DNA of 64,000 bases from Streptomyces smyrnaeus. Its GTDB lineage: Bacteria; Actinomycetota; Actinomycetes; Streptomycetales; Streptomycetaceae. The first letter of the stretch is position 1. The number at the start of each line of letters is the position of its first letter. Both the position numbers and the translations under genes were made by a program. The stretch covers positions 1-64,000 of the forward strand of contig NZ_JAFFZM010000019.1 in NCBI RefSeq assembly GCF_017676345.1, given 5' to 3'. Below, in pieces: positions 42,510 through 50,732 of the stretch. The notes under the pieces were generated by a model that was not told where the DNA came from, did not search any database, and saw only the letters and a program-made list of their open reading frames with translations.

Positions 42510-44324
42510 CTACGCGTACAGCGCCTCGATCTCATCGGCGAAGTCCTTGGCGACCACGCCCCGCTTCAGTTTCAGGGAGGGGGTGACATGGCCGGAGTCC
42601 TCGGTGAACTGCTCCCGCAGCACCCGGAACTTGCGGACCGACTCGGCCTTGGAGACGGCCTTGTTGCCCTCGTCCACGGCGGACTGCAGCTCGGCGAGCA
42701 GCTCGGCGTCGGCCAGCAGCTGCTCGTGGCCGAGGTGCTCCTTGCCGTGCTCGGCCGCCCAGCGGGGCAGGAACTCCTCGTCCACGGTCAGCAGGGCGCC
42801 GACGAAGGGGCGCCCGTCACCGACGACCATGCACTCGGCGACCAGCGCGTGGGCGCGGATGCGGTCCTCGATGACGGCGGGGGCGACGTTCTTGCCGCCC
42901 GCGGTCACCAGGATCTCCTTCTTGCGGCCGGTGATGGTCAGATAGCCGTCCACATCCAGCGTGCCCAGGTCGCCGGTGTGGAACCAGCCGTCGGCCAGGG
43001 ACTCGTCGCTGGCCTGCTGGTTGTTCCAGTAGCCGGTGAACAGGTGCTCGCCGTGCAGCAGGACCTCGCCGTCGTCGGCGATCCGGATGACGGAGCCGGG
43101 CAGCGGCTGCCCCACCGTACCGATCTTGGGCCGGTCGTAGGGGTTGAAGGCGGTCGCGGCGCAGGACTCGGTGAGCCCGTACCCCTCCAGCACGGTGAAG
43201 CCGACACCGCGGAAGAAGTGGCCCAGCCGCGAGCCCAGCGGCGCGCCGCCGGAGATGGCGTGGGTGGCCCGCCCGCCCAGCACCGAGCGGAGCTTGCTGT
43301 AGACCAGCTTGTCGAAGACCTTGTGCTGGATCCGCAGCTTGAGGGAGGGGCCGGCCGGGTCGTCCAGGGCGCGGCTGTAGGCACCGGCCACCTCGGCGGC
43401 CTTGTCGAAGATCTTGCCCTTGCCGCCCGCGACGGCCTGTGCCCGCGCGGAGTTGAAGACCTTCTCGAAGACGCGCGGGACGCCCAGCACCATCGTCGGC
43501 CGGAAGGAGCCGAGTTCGTCGGTGAGGGTCTTCAGGTCCGAGACATGCCCCAGTTTGATCGGCGCCATCACGGCCGCCACCTGCACCAGCCGGCCGAAGA
43601 CGTGGGCGACCGGCAGGAAGAGCAGCACCGACCCCTCGCCGGGCCGGAACATCGGGCGCAGCCGCTCGACCACGTTCCCGCACTCCGCGAAGAAGCTGCG
43701 GTGGGTGAGGACACAGCCCTTGGGGCGCCCGGTGGTGCCGGAGGTGTAGACGATGGTGGCGGGTGAGTCGGCGTCAGCGACGGAGCTGCGCTCCTCCACC
43801 AGCTCGTCGCTGATCCCGGCGCCGAGGGCGGCGAGTCGGGCGACGGCGCCCTCGCTCTGCTCGGCGCCCGGCGCGGGCTCGATCTGCCACACGTCGCGCA
43901 GTTCGGGCAGCCGGTCGCGGACGGAGTGGACGGCCGCCGCGTGGCTGTCGGTCTCCACCACGGCCGCGACGGCGCCCGAGTCGCCGAGGATCCAGCTGAT
44001 CTGCTCGGGCGAGCTGGTCTCGTAGACGGGCACGGTGACGCCGCCCGCGCTCCAGATGGCGAAGTCCAGCAGCGTCCACTCGTAGCGGGTGCGCGACATC
44101 AGCCCCACCCGGTCGCCGGGCTCGACGCCCGCGGCGATCAGACCCTTGGCGGCCTGCCGTACCTCGGCGAGGAACGCGGCAGCCGTCAGGTCCTCCCACC
44201 GGCCGTCGCGCTTGCGCCCCATGACGGCGAGGTCCGGGTGCTGAGCCGCGTTCCGGCGGATGAGGTCCGTCAGATTTCCCTCTGCGGGGACTTCGTAGAG
44301 GGCCGGAAGGCTGTACTCGCGCAA
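42510..44324 (-). CDS. Long-chain fatty-acid-CoA ligase (FadD15-like)
   Basis: A 604-residue AMP-forming acyl-CoA synthetase. The P-loop motif is IVYTSGTTGRPKGCVLTH. GYGLTESCAATAFN is motif A5, WFHTGDLGTLDVDGYLTITGRKKEILV carries the hinge and the conserved Asp/Arg, and the catalytic Lys is near SLKLKRGVVAKDF. It activates fatty acids for degradation or lipid synthesis. The start chosen is TTG (MREYSLPALYE in family proteins) with AGGAG 9 bases upstream, because the frame further upstream has no family similarity. Confidence 0.93.
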   Translation of the reverse strand: MREYSLPALYEVPAEGNLTDLIRRNAAQHPDLAVMGRKRDGRWEDLTAAAFLAEVRQAAKGLIAAGVEPGDRVGLMSRTRYEWTLLDFAIWSAGGVTVPVYETSSPEQISWILGDSGAVAAVVETDSHAAAVHSVRDRLPELRDVWQIEPAPGAEQSEGAVARLAALGAGISDELVEERSSVADADSPATIVYTSGTTGRPKGCVLTHRSFFAECGNVVERLRPMFRPGEGSVLLFLPVAHVFGRLVQVAAVMAPIKLGHVSDLKTLTDELGSFRPTMVLGVPRVFEKVFNSARAQAVAGGKGKIFDKAAEVAGAYSRALDDPAGPSLKLRIQHKVFDKLVYSKLRSVLGGRATHAISGGAPLGSRLGHFFRGVGFTVLEGYGLTESCAATAFNPYDRPKIGTVGQPLPGSVIRIADDGEVLLHGEHLFTGYWNNQQASDESLADGWFHTGDLGTLDVDGYLTITGRKKEILVTAGGKNVAPAVIEDRIRAHALVAECMVVGDGRPFVGALLTVDEEFLPRWAAEHGKEHLGHEQLLADAELLAELQSAVDEGNKAVSKAESVRKFRVLREQFTEDSGHVTPSLKLKRGVVAKDFADEIEALYA

Positions 44325-44681
44325 GACTGCTGCTCCTCGTCGGCGCGCCAACAGGGGCCGCGGGGGGTCGGCCTCCATTGGCTCGGTCCAGGGTCGGCGA
44401 ACGATCCTGGAAGAATGACGGCCCGGACGTTACCCATCGGTATGGGGACAGGGGTAGAGGGTGACGCTCAGATGTCTTGTGCGTCACAGGTGGAGATGGC
44501 TGATAGCAGCCTAGTCGAGGCGTTCAGGGACACGGAAGTCGCGAGGAGGAGGGAGCGGAAAGAGCGGACGTACGGCGCTTTTCAGTCACCGGCGAGCAGA
44601 ACGGCACCGCATGTCCGCGCGGATGCTCCCCCGGGGTCGCGCGCCCTCCCCGCGGTGTGCGGGGCGATCTAGGGTGGGCGC
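44325..44681. other. Intergenic region before the metallophosphoesterase gene
   Basis: This 357-base gap separates divergent genes. A 66-codon open frame (ATG 44472 to TAG 44672, starting MSCASQVEMADSSLVEAF) is present. It has no recognised similarity and no good ribosome-binding site, so I do not call it a gene. No riboswitch or clear operator is seen. Confidence 0.4.
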
Positions 44682-46058
44682 ATGCGAGTCCATGTGGTCA
44701 GCGACGTACACGGCAACAGCGCGGACCTCGCGAAGGCGGGCGAGGGCGCTGACGCGCTGCTGTGTCTGGGAGACCTCATCCTCTTCCTCGACTACGCCGA
44801 CCACTCGCGCGGCATCTTTCCCGACCTGTTCGGCGTGGAGAACGCGGACCGCATCGTCGCCCTGCGTACGGCCCGCCGCTTCACCGAGGCCCGCACGCTC
44901 TCCCGGCAGCTGTGGGCCGGGCTCGATCGCGAAACGGCGATGGAGGCGGCGGTGCGCAAGCAGTACGCCGAACTGTTCGCGGCGTTCCCCACGCCCACGT
45001 ACGCCACCTACGGCAACGTCGACATGCCGCCCCTGTGGCCCGAGTACGCGCGTCCGGGTGTCAACGTCCTGGACGGTGAGACGGTGGTGATCGGCGGATG
45101 GCGCTTCGGCTTCGTCGGCGGCGGACTGCGTACGCCGATGCGCACCCCCTACGAGATCGACGACGAGGCCTACGCGGCGAAGGTGGCCGCGCTGGGAGAG
45201 GTCGACGTACTGTGCACCCACATTCCGCCGGAAGTGCCCGAGTTGTGCTACGACACCGTCGCACGCCGCTTCGAGCGCGGAAGTCCGCACCTGCTGGAGG
45301 CCGTGCGCACGCTGCGTCCGCGCTACCACCTTTTCGGCCACGTCCACCAGCCGCTGGCCCGGCGCATGCGGATAGGCGCCACCGAGTGCGTCAACGTCGG
45401 CCACTTCAACGCGACCGGGGTGCCCTGGGTGCTGGAGTGGTGGCCCGCGCGGCCCCGGGGCGGACGGGCGCGCGGTAGCCTTCCCCCGCAGACGCTTCCC
45501 CGCGCCACGGCGGGTATCCCGCACGGTCGTTCCACATCACTGCGGGCATTTCAGACACGGGTAAATCGGAGGGCCATGGCGATGGCGGAACACACCAGCT
45601 CGAGCATCACCGTTGACGCGGCACCCGAGGCCGTGATGAACGTGATCTCCGACTTCCCCCGCTACCCGGAGTGGGCCGGCGAGGTGAAGGAGGCCGAGGT
45701 CCTCGGCCGGGACGAGCAGGGCCGTGCCGAGCAGGTGCGCCTGCTGCTGGACGCCGGAGCCATCAAGGACGAGCACACCCTCGCCTACGAGTGGATCGGG
45801 GAACCGGAGCCCCAGGAGGTGCGCTGGTCGCTGGTCAAATCCCAGATGCTGCGCTCCCTGGACGGCGTCTACCGCCTCACCCCGCTGGCCGGCGGGGAGC
45901 GGACCGAAGTCATGTACCAGCTCACCGTCGACGTCAAGATCCCCATGCTCGGGATGATCAAGCGCAAGGCCGAGAAGGTCATCATCGACCGCGCACTCGA
46001 CGGGCTGAAGAAGCGTGTCGAGGCAGGCGGCGCCGCGGCCTCCAAGGACGGCAACTGA
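44682..46058 (+). CDS. Metallophosphoesterase, open in frame through a downstream SRPBCC domain
   Basis: Residues 1-265 form a calcineurin-like metallophosphoesterase. The metal site is visible in order: SDVHGN, LCLGDLILF, YGNVD, CTHIPPEV and FGHVHQPL. The substrate is unknown. No stop codon separates this domain from the SRPBCC protein that follows: the frame continues through an Arg/Ser/Pro-rich linker of about 45 residues (RGGRARGSLPPQ onward) to the SRPBCC end. As read this is a 458-residue fusion. A strong ribosome-binding site inside the linker argues that the second domain is also made separately. Related Streptomyces usually have two genes here, as I recall. Confidence 0.87.
   Translation: MRVHVVSDVHGNSADLAKAGEGADALLCLGDLILFLDYADHSRGIFPDLFGVENADRIVALRTARRFTEARTLSRQLWAGLDRETAMEAAVRKQYAELFAAFPTPTYATYGNVDMPPLWPEYARPGVNVLDGETVVIGGWRFGFVGGGLRTPMRTPYEIDDEAYAAKVAALGEVDVLCTHIPPEVPELCYDTVARRFERGSPHLLEAVRTLRPRYHLFGHVHQPLARRMRIGATECVNVGHFNATGVPWVLEWWPARPRGGRARGSLPPQTLPRATAGIPHGRSTSLRAFQTRVNRRAMAMAEHTSSSITVDAAPEAVMNVISDFPRYPEWAGEVKEAEVLGRDEQGRAEQVRLLLDAGAIKDEHTLAYEWIGEPEPQEVRWSLVKSQMLRSLDGVYRLTPLAGGERTEVMYQLTVDVKIPMLGMIKRKAEKVIIDRALDGLKKRVEAGGAAASKDGN
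45582..46058 (+). CDS. SRPBCC / polyketide-cyclase-like protein
   Basis: A 158-residue START-like protein with a hydrophobic ligand pocket: MAEHTSSSITVDAAPEAVMN, then VISDFPRYPEWAGEVKEAEVL, and VRWSLVKSQMLRSLDGVYRL. The C-terminal helix is LKKRVEAGGAAA. Its ligand is unknown; such proteins bind lipids or small aromatics. GGAGGG lies 8 bases before the ATG, which supports independent translation although the frame is also open from the metallophosphoesterase upstream. A second ATG 6 bases earlier is possible. Its TGA overlaps the next gene's start. Confidence 0.85.
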   Translation: MAEHTSSSITVDAAPEAVMNVISDFPRYPEWAGEVKEAEVLGRDEQGRAEQVRLLLDAGAIKDEHTLAYEWIGEPEPQEVRWSLVKSQMLRSLDGVYRLTPLAGGERTEVMYQLTVDVKIPMLGMIKRKAEKVIIDRALDGLKKRVEAGGAAASKDGN

Positions 46059-47491
46059 CCGGCGCGGCGGGCCCCGGCACCGGGTCGGCGCACCCCGACG
46101 GTCCGGGCCCACAGACGGTCCTGGTCACCGGAGCGGGCGGCGCGGGACGCACCACGGTGGCCGCCGCCACGGCCTGCGCCGCCGCGGCCCAGGGCCACCG
46201 CACCCTGCTGCTGAGCGCGGAGCCCGCACGCCGACTGGCCGCGCTGCTGGGCACGGACCCGTCCGAGGCGTCAGGCGCACAGCCGGCCCCGCAGCCGCCC
46301 CGGGAGCCGGGCCCCGGCAGGCCCGAACCGGTCGCCGGTGCGGCCGGGCTGTGGCTGCTGCGGATCGACTCGGGGGAGGAGTTCCGCAGGCAGGCCGTCG
46401 CCCTCCAGACGCGCGGCAGGACCGCGCTCGATCTGCTCGGTGCCGTACCGCTGGACGAGGACGAGCTGACCGAACTCCCCGGCGCCGGCACCTTCGCACT
46501 GCTGCGCGCCCTGCACACCACCCACCAGGGCGGTACCGGACGGAACGCGGACGACGGCACCGGACGGAGCCCGGGGGGCGGCTGGGACATCGTCGTCGCC
46601 GACATGCCCGCGGCGCCCGAGGGCCTCAACCTGCTCGCACTGCCCGAACAGCTGCGCCGCTATCTGCGCCGGCTCGTACCCGCCGAGCGCCAGGCCGCCC
46701 GCGCCCTGCGCCCCCTGCTGGCCCAGCTCGCGGGCGCCCCCATGCCCGCCCAGTGGCTCTACGAGGCCGCCGGCCGCTGGTCGGACGAACTGGCCGGAGT
46801 GCAGCGGATCGTCGAGTCCCCGACGACGGTCGTCCGGCTCGTCACCGAGCCGGGCCCGCTCGCCGCCGAGGACCTGCGCACCGCGGGGGCCGGGCTGCGG
46901 CTGCACGGGCTCGCGCTGGAGTCCGTCGTCGCCAACCGGCTGCTGCCCACCGGCTCCTCGGACAGCTGGCTGACCGCGCTGGCCGGACAGCAGCAGACCG
47001 CGCTCGCCGCGCTGCGGGAGAAGTGCGAGGCCGAGTCCGTCCCGCTGTGCGAGCTGCCGCACCTGGGCCGCGACCCCCGCGGCCCCGAGGACCTGCGAGC
47101 CCTCGCCAACGCCGCCCGCACCGCCGTGGCCGCCGACGGGACGGCGGGCGAGGGCCTGCGCCCGCCCGCCGGCGCCGAGGGCGGACCGGGCACCGACATC
47201 ACCTACGGCTGGCTGGAGGACCGGCTCGCCGGGGACGGCACCCTGGTGTGGCATCTGCCGCTGCCGGGCGCCGAGCGGGAGGAACTGGAACTGGTACGCC
47301 GCGGTGACGAGTTGACCGTCGGCGTCGGCCCCTACCGCCGGGTGCTGCCGCTGCCGTCGGCGCTGCGCCGCTGCCGGGTCTCCGGAGCCGGCCTCAAGGG
47401 CGGGGTGCTGGGGGTCCGCTTCACCCCGGACCCCGACCTGTGGCCCGGCGGGCAGCGGGGCGGCTCCGAGCCCGCCCGGCAGGGCGGCTGA
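46055..47491 (+). CDS. ArsA-like ATPase with degenerate Walker A, probable CTG start
   Basis: A 478-residue protein of the ArsA/GET3 ATPase group. The nucleotide site reads LVTGAGGAGRTTVAAAT, with Arg where the catalytic-loop Lys is usual (GKGGVGKTT). The switch region includes DIVVADMPAAPEGLNLL, and RLVTEPGPLAAEDLRTAGAGL follows. The C-terminal part (about residues 390-478) resembles the ArsA HSP20-like domain: GTLVWHLPLPGAEREELELVRRGDEL. No ATG, GTG or TTG precedes the Walker motif; the only start is a CTG in CTGA, overlapping the upstream stop, with AAGGA 6 bases before. ATPase activity is uncertain. Confidence 0.83.
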   Translation: MTGAAGPGTGSAHPDGPGPQTVLVTGAGGAGRTTVAAATACAAAAQGHRTLLLSAEPARRLAALLGTDPSEASGAQPAPQPPREPGPGRPEPVAGAAGLWLLRIDSGEEFRRQAVALQTRGRTALDLLGAVPLDEDELTELPGAGTFALLRALHTTHQGGTGRNADDGTGRSPGGGWDIVVADMPAAPEGLNLLALPEQLRRYLRRLVPAERQAARALRPLLAQLAGAPMPAQWLYEAAGRWSDELAGVQRIVESPTTVVRLVTEPGPLAAEDLRTAGAGLRLHGLALESVVANRLLPTGSSDSWLTALAGQQQTALAALREKCEAESVPLCELPHLGRDPRGPEDLRALANAARTAVAADGTAGEGLRPPAGAEGGPGTDITYGWLEDRLAGDGTLVWHLPLPGAEREELELVRRGDELTVGVGPYRRVLPLPSALRRCRVSGAGLKGGVLGVRFTPDPDLWPGGQRGGSEPARQGG

Positions 47492-47603
47492 CCGGGCGCA
47501 GGCCTGCCCCGGCGGCTGCCGTTCGCCCTCAACGCCGTGCCGCCGTTCGGGTAACGTCGGAAGGCGAACGACAACCACCACCCGTCGCCCGTAGGAGCCC
47601 GCC

Positions 47604-48152
47604 ATGAGCGATGACGCCGAGCGCACTGCCGCCCCGGACCCCGACGCCTGGGCCACCGCGTGCGAGGAGGACCTGGCCGCCGAGAGGGCCCGCCGCCGCG
47701 CGCAGTACGGCCCGCCGCCCACCGACGCCGCCGAGGAGCTGCGCCGGCTGGCGGACGCGGTCACCGAGAAGGTCGCCGAGTTCGGCAAGCCGCTGCTGGG
47801 TGCCGCCGGAGCGGCCACCGCCCAGGGCGTGGCGCAGCAGCTCTTCAAGCAGGCCAAGGCGACCATCGAGCCCGTCGTCGAACGCAACCCGCAGCTCTTC
47901 GACCACCTGGCCGCCGCAGGCGGTGAGCTGCTGGCCGCCTACCGGTCCATGGTCCACGAGTCGGAGCGCCGCTGGAGCGAGCCGTCCGGCGCCGAGGACG
48001 CCGAGCGGATCGATGTCGAGGAGGCCGCCGACCTCTCCCGTGCGGCGGACCTGGACGCGGACGTCGCCGAGCAGGCCGTCGAGGAGCACATCGCGGTCGA
48101 GCCGGACGACGACGCGGACGCGGCCGGGGACGAGGGCCCCGGCGACAAGTAG
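47604..48152 (+). CDS. DUF5304-family protein
   Basis: A 182-residue conserved actinobacterial protein. It has an acidic N-terminus, a central helix-rich part AEELRRLADAVTEKVAEFGKPL then ATAQGVAQQLFKQAKATIEPVV, and a strongly acidic C-terminal tail (VEPDDDADAAGDEG). No catalytic motif is visible and the function is unknown. It lies between the ArsA-like gene and glkA on the same strand, with 112 and 174 bases between. Confidence 0.8.
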   Translation: MSDDAERTAAPDPDAWATACEEDLAAERARRRAQYGPPPTDAAEELRRLADAVTEKVAEFGKPLLGAAGAATAQGVAQQLFKQAKATIEPVVERNPQLFDHLAAAGGELLAAYRSMVHESERRWSEPSGAEDAERIDVEEAADLSRAADLDADVAEQAVEEHIAVEPDDDADAAGDEGPGDK

Positions 48153-48195
48153 CGGCGGCGCCCTCCCGCCGCAGCGGTGAGTGGTCCGTCGTCGC

Positions 48196-48223
48196 AGCGG
48201 TGAGCGGTGAGCGGTGAGCGGTG
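48196..48223 (+). repeat. Heptanucleotide tandem repeat before glkA
   Basis: AGCGGTG is repeated four times in exact tandem, about 105 bases upstream of the glkA start. A related AGCGGTGAG occurs at 48173. It is not in a coding region. Confidence 0.85.
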
Positions 48224-48326
48224 CCGCGGACAAGGACGCGGCCCTGCCCCGACCGTGCCCGGTAACGCAGAGTGCTCCGGTACCGTTGGCGGCGGCGGGG
48301 ATCACATTCGGATGACCGAGGGACAC

Positions 48327-49268
48327 ATGGGACTCACAATCGGGGTCGACATCGGCGGCACCAAGATCGCGGCTGGCGTTGTCGACGAGAAAGGCACCAT
48401 TCTCGAAACCAGCACGGTGCCCACCCCCGACACCCCGGAAGCCGTGATCGACGCCATCGCGGACGCCGTACGGCAGGCCAGCGCCGAGTACCAGGTGGAG
48501 GCCGTCGGGATCGGCGCCCCCGGGTACGTGGACGACAAGCGCGCCACCGTGCTGTTCACCCCCAACCTCAGCTGGCGGCACGAGCCGCTCAAGGACAAGG
48601 TCGAGCAGCGCATCGACCTGCCCGTCGTGATCGAGAACGACGCCAACGCCGCCGCCTGGGGCGAGTACAAGTTCGGCGTCGGCACCGGTCACGAGGACGT
48701 CGTCTGCATCACCATCGGCACCGGCCTGGGCGGCGGCACCATCATCGGCGGCAAGCTGCACCGCGGCCGGTACGGCGTGGCCGCCGAGTTCGGCCACATC
48801 CGGATGGTCCCCGACGGCCTGCTGTGCGGCTGCGGCAACCAGGGCTGCTGGGAGCAGTACGCCTCCGGGCGCGCGCTGCTGCGCTACGCCCAGCAGCGCG
48901 CCACCGCCACCCCGGACAACGCCTCGATCCTGCTGGGGCTGGGCGACGGCACCAGCGAGGGCATCCGGGGCAAGCACATCAGCGAGGCGGCCCGGCAGGG
49001 CGACCCGGTCGCCATCGACTCCTTCCGCGAGCTCGCCCGCTGGGCGGGCGCCGGTCTCGCCGACCTCGCCTCCCTCTTCGACCCGGGCGCCTTCATCGTC
49101 GGCGGCGGCGTCTCCGACGAGGGCGAGCTGGTGCTCGACCCGATCCGCAAGTCCTACCGCCGCTGGCTGGTCGGCAGCCGCTGGCGCCCGCACGCCGAGG
49201 TCCTCGCCGCCCAACTGGGCAACAAGGCGGGTCTCGTGGGCGTAGCGGACCTGGCCCGCCAGGGCTGA
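48327..49268 (+). CDS. glkA: ROK-family glucokinase
   Basis: A 313-residue glucokinase. The N-terminal phosphate loop is MGLTIGVDIGGTKIAAGVVD. The sugar site contains ENDANAAAWGEYKFG and the catalytic Asp. The ROK zinc finger is in HIRMVPDGLLCGCGNQGCWEQYASG, with the conserved EFGHI before it. It phosphorylates glucose and in Streptomyces also serves carbon catabolite repression. The start is ATG with GAGGGA upstream; longer in-frame starts have no family match. A PfkA-type phosphofructokinase lies about 6 kb downstream on the same strand. Confidence 0.97.
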   Translation: MGLTIGVDIGGTKIAAGVVDEKGTILETSTVPTPDTPEAVIDAIADAVRQASAEYQVEAVGIGAPGYVDDKRATVLFTPNLSWRHEPLKDKVEQRIDLPVVIENDANAAAWGEYKFGVGTGHEDVVCITIGTGLGGGTIIGGKLHRGRYGVAAEFGHIRMVPDGLLCGCGNQGCWEQYASGRALLRYAQQRATATPDNASILLGLGDGTSEGIRGKHISEAARQGDPVAIDSFRELARWAGAGLADLASLFDPGAFIVGGGVSDEGELVLDPIRKSYRRWLVGSRWRPHAEVLAAQLGNKAGLVGVADLARQG

Positions 49269-49289
49269 GCGGACCGGGGGGCCGCCGCG

Positions 49290-50075
49290 ATGACGGGGGA
49301 GAGGACAGCCGAGGAGGGCACGCGGGTCGCCGACCTGCCGCCCTCCTGCACCGAGCCCGACGGCTCCGCCGTCGTCCGGCTGCTCAGCTACAACATCCGT
49401 TCCCTGCGGGACGACCGGGAAGCGCTCGTCCGGATCATCCGGGCGTGCGCCCCCGACGTCGTCTGCGTGCAGGAGGCGCCGCGCTTCTTCCGCTGGCGCA
49501 AGCGGGCGGCCTGGCTGGCGCGCCGCACCGGCCTCACCTACGTCACCGGCGGTGCGACGGCCTCCGGACCGATGATCCTCGCCTCGCTGCGTGCGCACGT
49601 CGAGCGCACCGAGGACGTGCTGCTGCCGCGTACGCCCGGACTGCACCAGCGCGGCTTCGCCACCGCCGAGCTGCGGTTCGGCCCCGTCGCCCGGCTGGGC
49701 GTCGTCAGCTTCCACCTCAGCCTCCAGGCCCGCGAACGGCGCTCGCAGGCCCGGGCGCTGCTGGAGCGGACCGCCGCGCTCGGCACCCCGGCGACGGTCG
49801 CCGCCGGGGACGTCAACGAGCGGGCCGGCGGCCGCACGTTCGGCCTGCTGGGGGAGGGGCTGCGGGACGCGTGGGACTTCGCGCCGTGGGGCGCCGAGCA
49901 CACCTCGACACCCGCCGAACCGGTGCAGCGCATCGACGCGGTCTTCGCCGGGGAGGGCGTACAGGTCCTGGGCGCCGGTGTGCCCCGCGGGCTGCCGGGT
50001 GTGACCTCGGCGGACCTGGTGGCCGCCACCGACCACCTCCCCGTCCTGGCGGCCCTGCGGCTCCCCGCACGGTGA
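49290..50075 (+). CDS. Endonuclease/exonuclease/phosphatase family protein
   Basis: A 261-residue EEP-fold protein. The metal and catalytic residues appear as VVRLLSYNIRSL (Asn), VVCVQEAPRFF (Glu), VVSFHLSLQ (His), TVAAGDVNER (Asp-x-Asn), IDAVFAG (Asp) and VAATDHLPV (Asp-His pair). These are the exact hallmarks of the family. It may be a DNA nuclease, phosphodiesterase or inositol-phosphate phosphatase; the sequence does not decide. It follows glkA by 21 bases and is likely co-transcribed. Confidence 0.9.
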   Translation: MTGERTAEEGTRVADLPPSCTEPDGSAVVRLLSYNIRSLRDDREALVRIIRACAPDVVCVQEAPRFFRWRKRAAWLARRTGLTYVTGGATASGPMILASLRAHVERTEDVLLPRTPGLHQRGFATAELRFGPVARLGVVSFHLSLQARERRSQARALLERTAALGTPATVAAGDVNERAGGRTFGLLGEGLRDAWDFAPWGAEHTSTPAEPVQRIDAVFAGEGVQVLGAGVPRGLPGVTSADLVAATDHLPVLAALRLPAR

Positions 50076-50102
50076 GCGGGCCTTCGCCCGCCCACCCGGG
50101 GC

Positions 50103-50732
50103 TCACACCACGGCGCCCCGGCCCGGGTCGTCCCAGTCGTCGTCGTCCCGGCCGTCCCGCATCCGGGTCACCAGGGTGGCGAAGCCTCCGAGGAACCCGC
50201 CGACCCCCAGGGTGACGATCCACCACTCCATGTCGGCCTGCAGCAGCACGGTGCCGATCAGCAGCAGCGGGCCGCCCAGCGCGGCCAGCCAGGCGAACTT
50301 CGTCGTGGTGTCCGTCTCGGGCAGCGGCGGCGGCTCGGGCGGCTCGAAGTGGCCCTCGTCGTCCGCCTCCCCGTCGCCCTTCTCCTCCGGGTCCGGTGCC
50401 GGCTGCCAGTCGCGGGGCCCGGCTCCGGGCGCATAGACGGTGAAGCTGCGCGTGGGCGGCTCCGCGTCCGCCGCGGGCCGCGGCTTGGTGAGCATGTCGC
50501 CGTCCGGCTCTGCGGCGTCGTCCCCGGCGTCCCCGCTCACGCCGTCGGCGGCGCCGTCCCCGCCGCCGGACTCGGCGGACTCGGCCGGCTCCTCACCGTA
50601 CGCCGCGACGATCGCCGCCCAGGCCGCCTCCTCCTCCGGCGGCAGGGACGATCCGCTTCCTGCGGCGTCGGCGGAATCCTGGGGCTCGTGCGGGTCGCGG
50701 GGCTCGCCCTCGTCCGGGTCACGCGCCGTCAC
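50103..50732 (-). CDS. Conserved membrane protein with acidic cytoplasmic domain
   Basis: A 209-residue protein. The first 140 residues are hydrophilic and highly acidic with many Pro, Ala and Gly; the segment PPTRSFTVYAPGAGPRDWQP is better ordered. Two membrane helices follow: TKFAWLAALGGPLLLIGTVLL and MEWWIVTLGVGGFLGGFATL, then a short Asp-rich tail. It is widely found beside glkA in Streptomyces as I recall, with unknown function. It overlaps the 3' end of the esterase gene by 14 bases and is transcribed with it. Confidence 0.8.
   Translation of the reverse strand: MTARDPDEGEPRDPHEPQDSADAAGSGSSLPPEEEAAWAAIVAAYGEEPAESAESGGGDGAADGVSGDAGDDAAEPDGDMLTKPRPAADAEPPTRSFTVYAPGAGPRDWQPAPDPEEKGDGEADDEGHFEPPEPPPLPETDTTTKFAWLAALGGPLLLIGTVLLQADMEWWIVTLGVGGFLGGFATLVTRMRDGRDDDDWDDPGRGAVV

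Noticed and set aside
44472..44672. A 66-codon small gene upstream of the metallophosphoesterase.
   Set aside because: No ribosome-binding site and no recognisable sequence; kept only as a remark in the intergenic entry.
47529..50036. An 835-codon minus-strand open frame.
   Set aside because: It is the shadow of DUF5304, glkA and the EEP nuclease genes.
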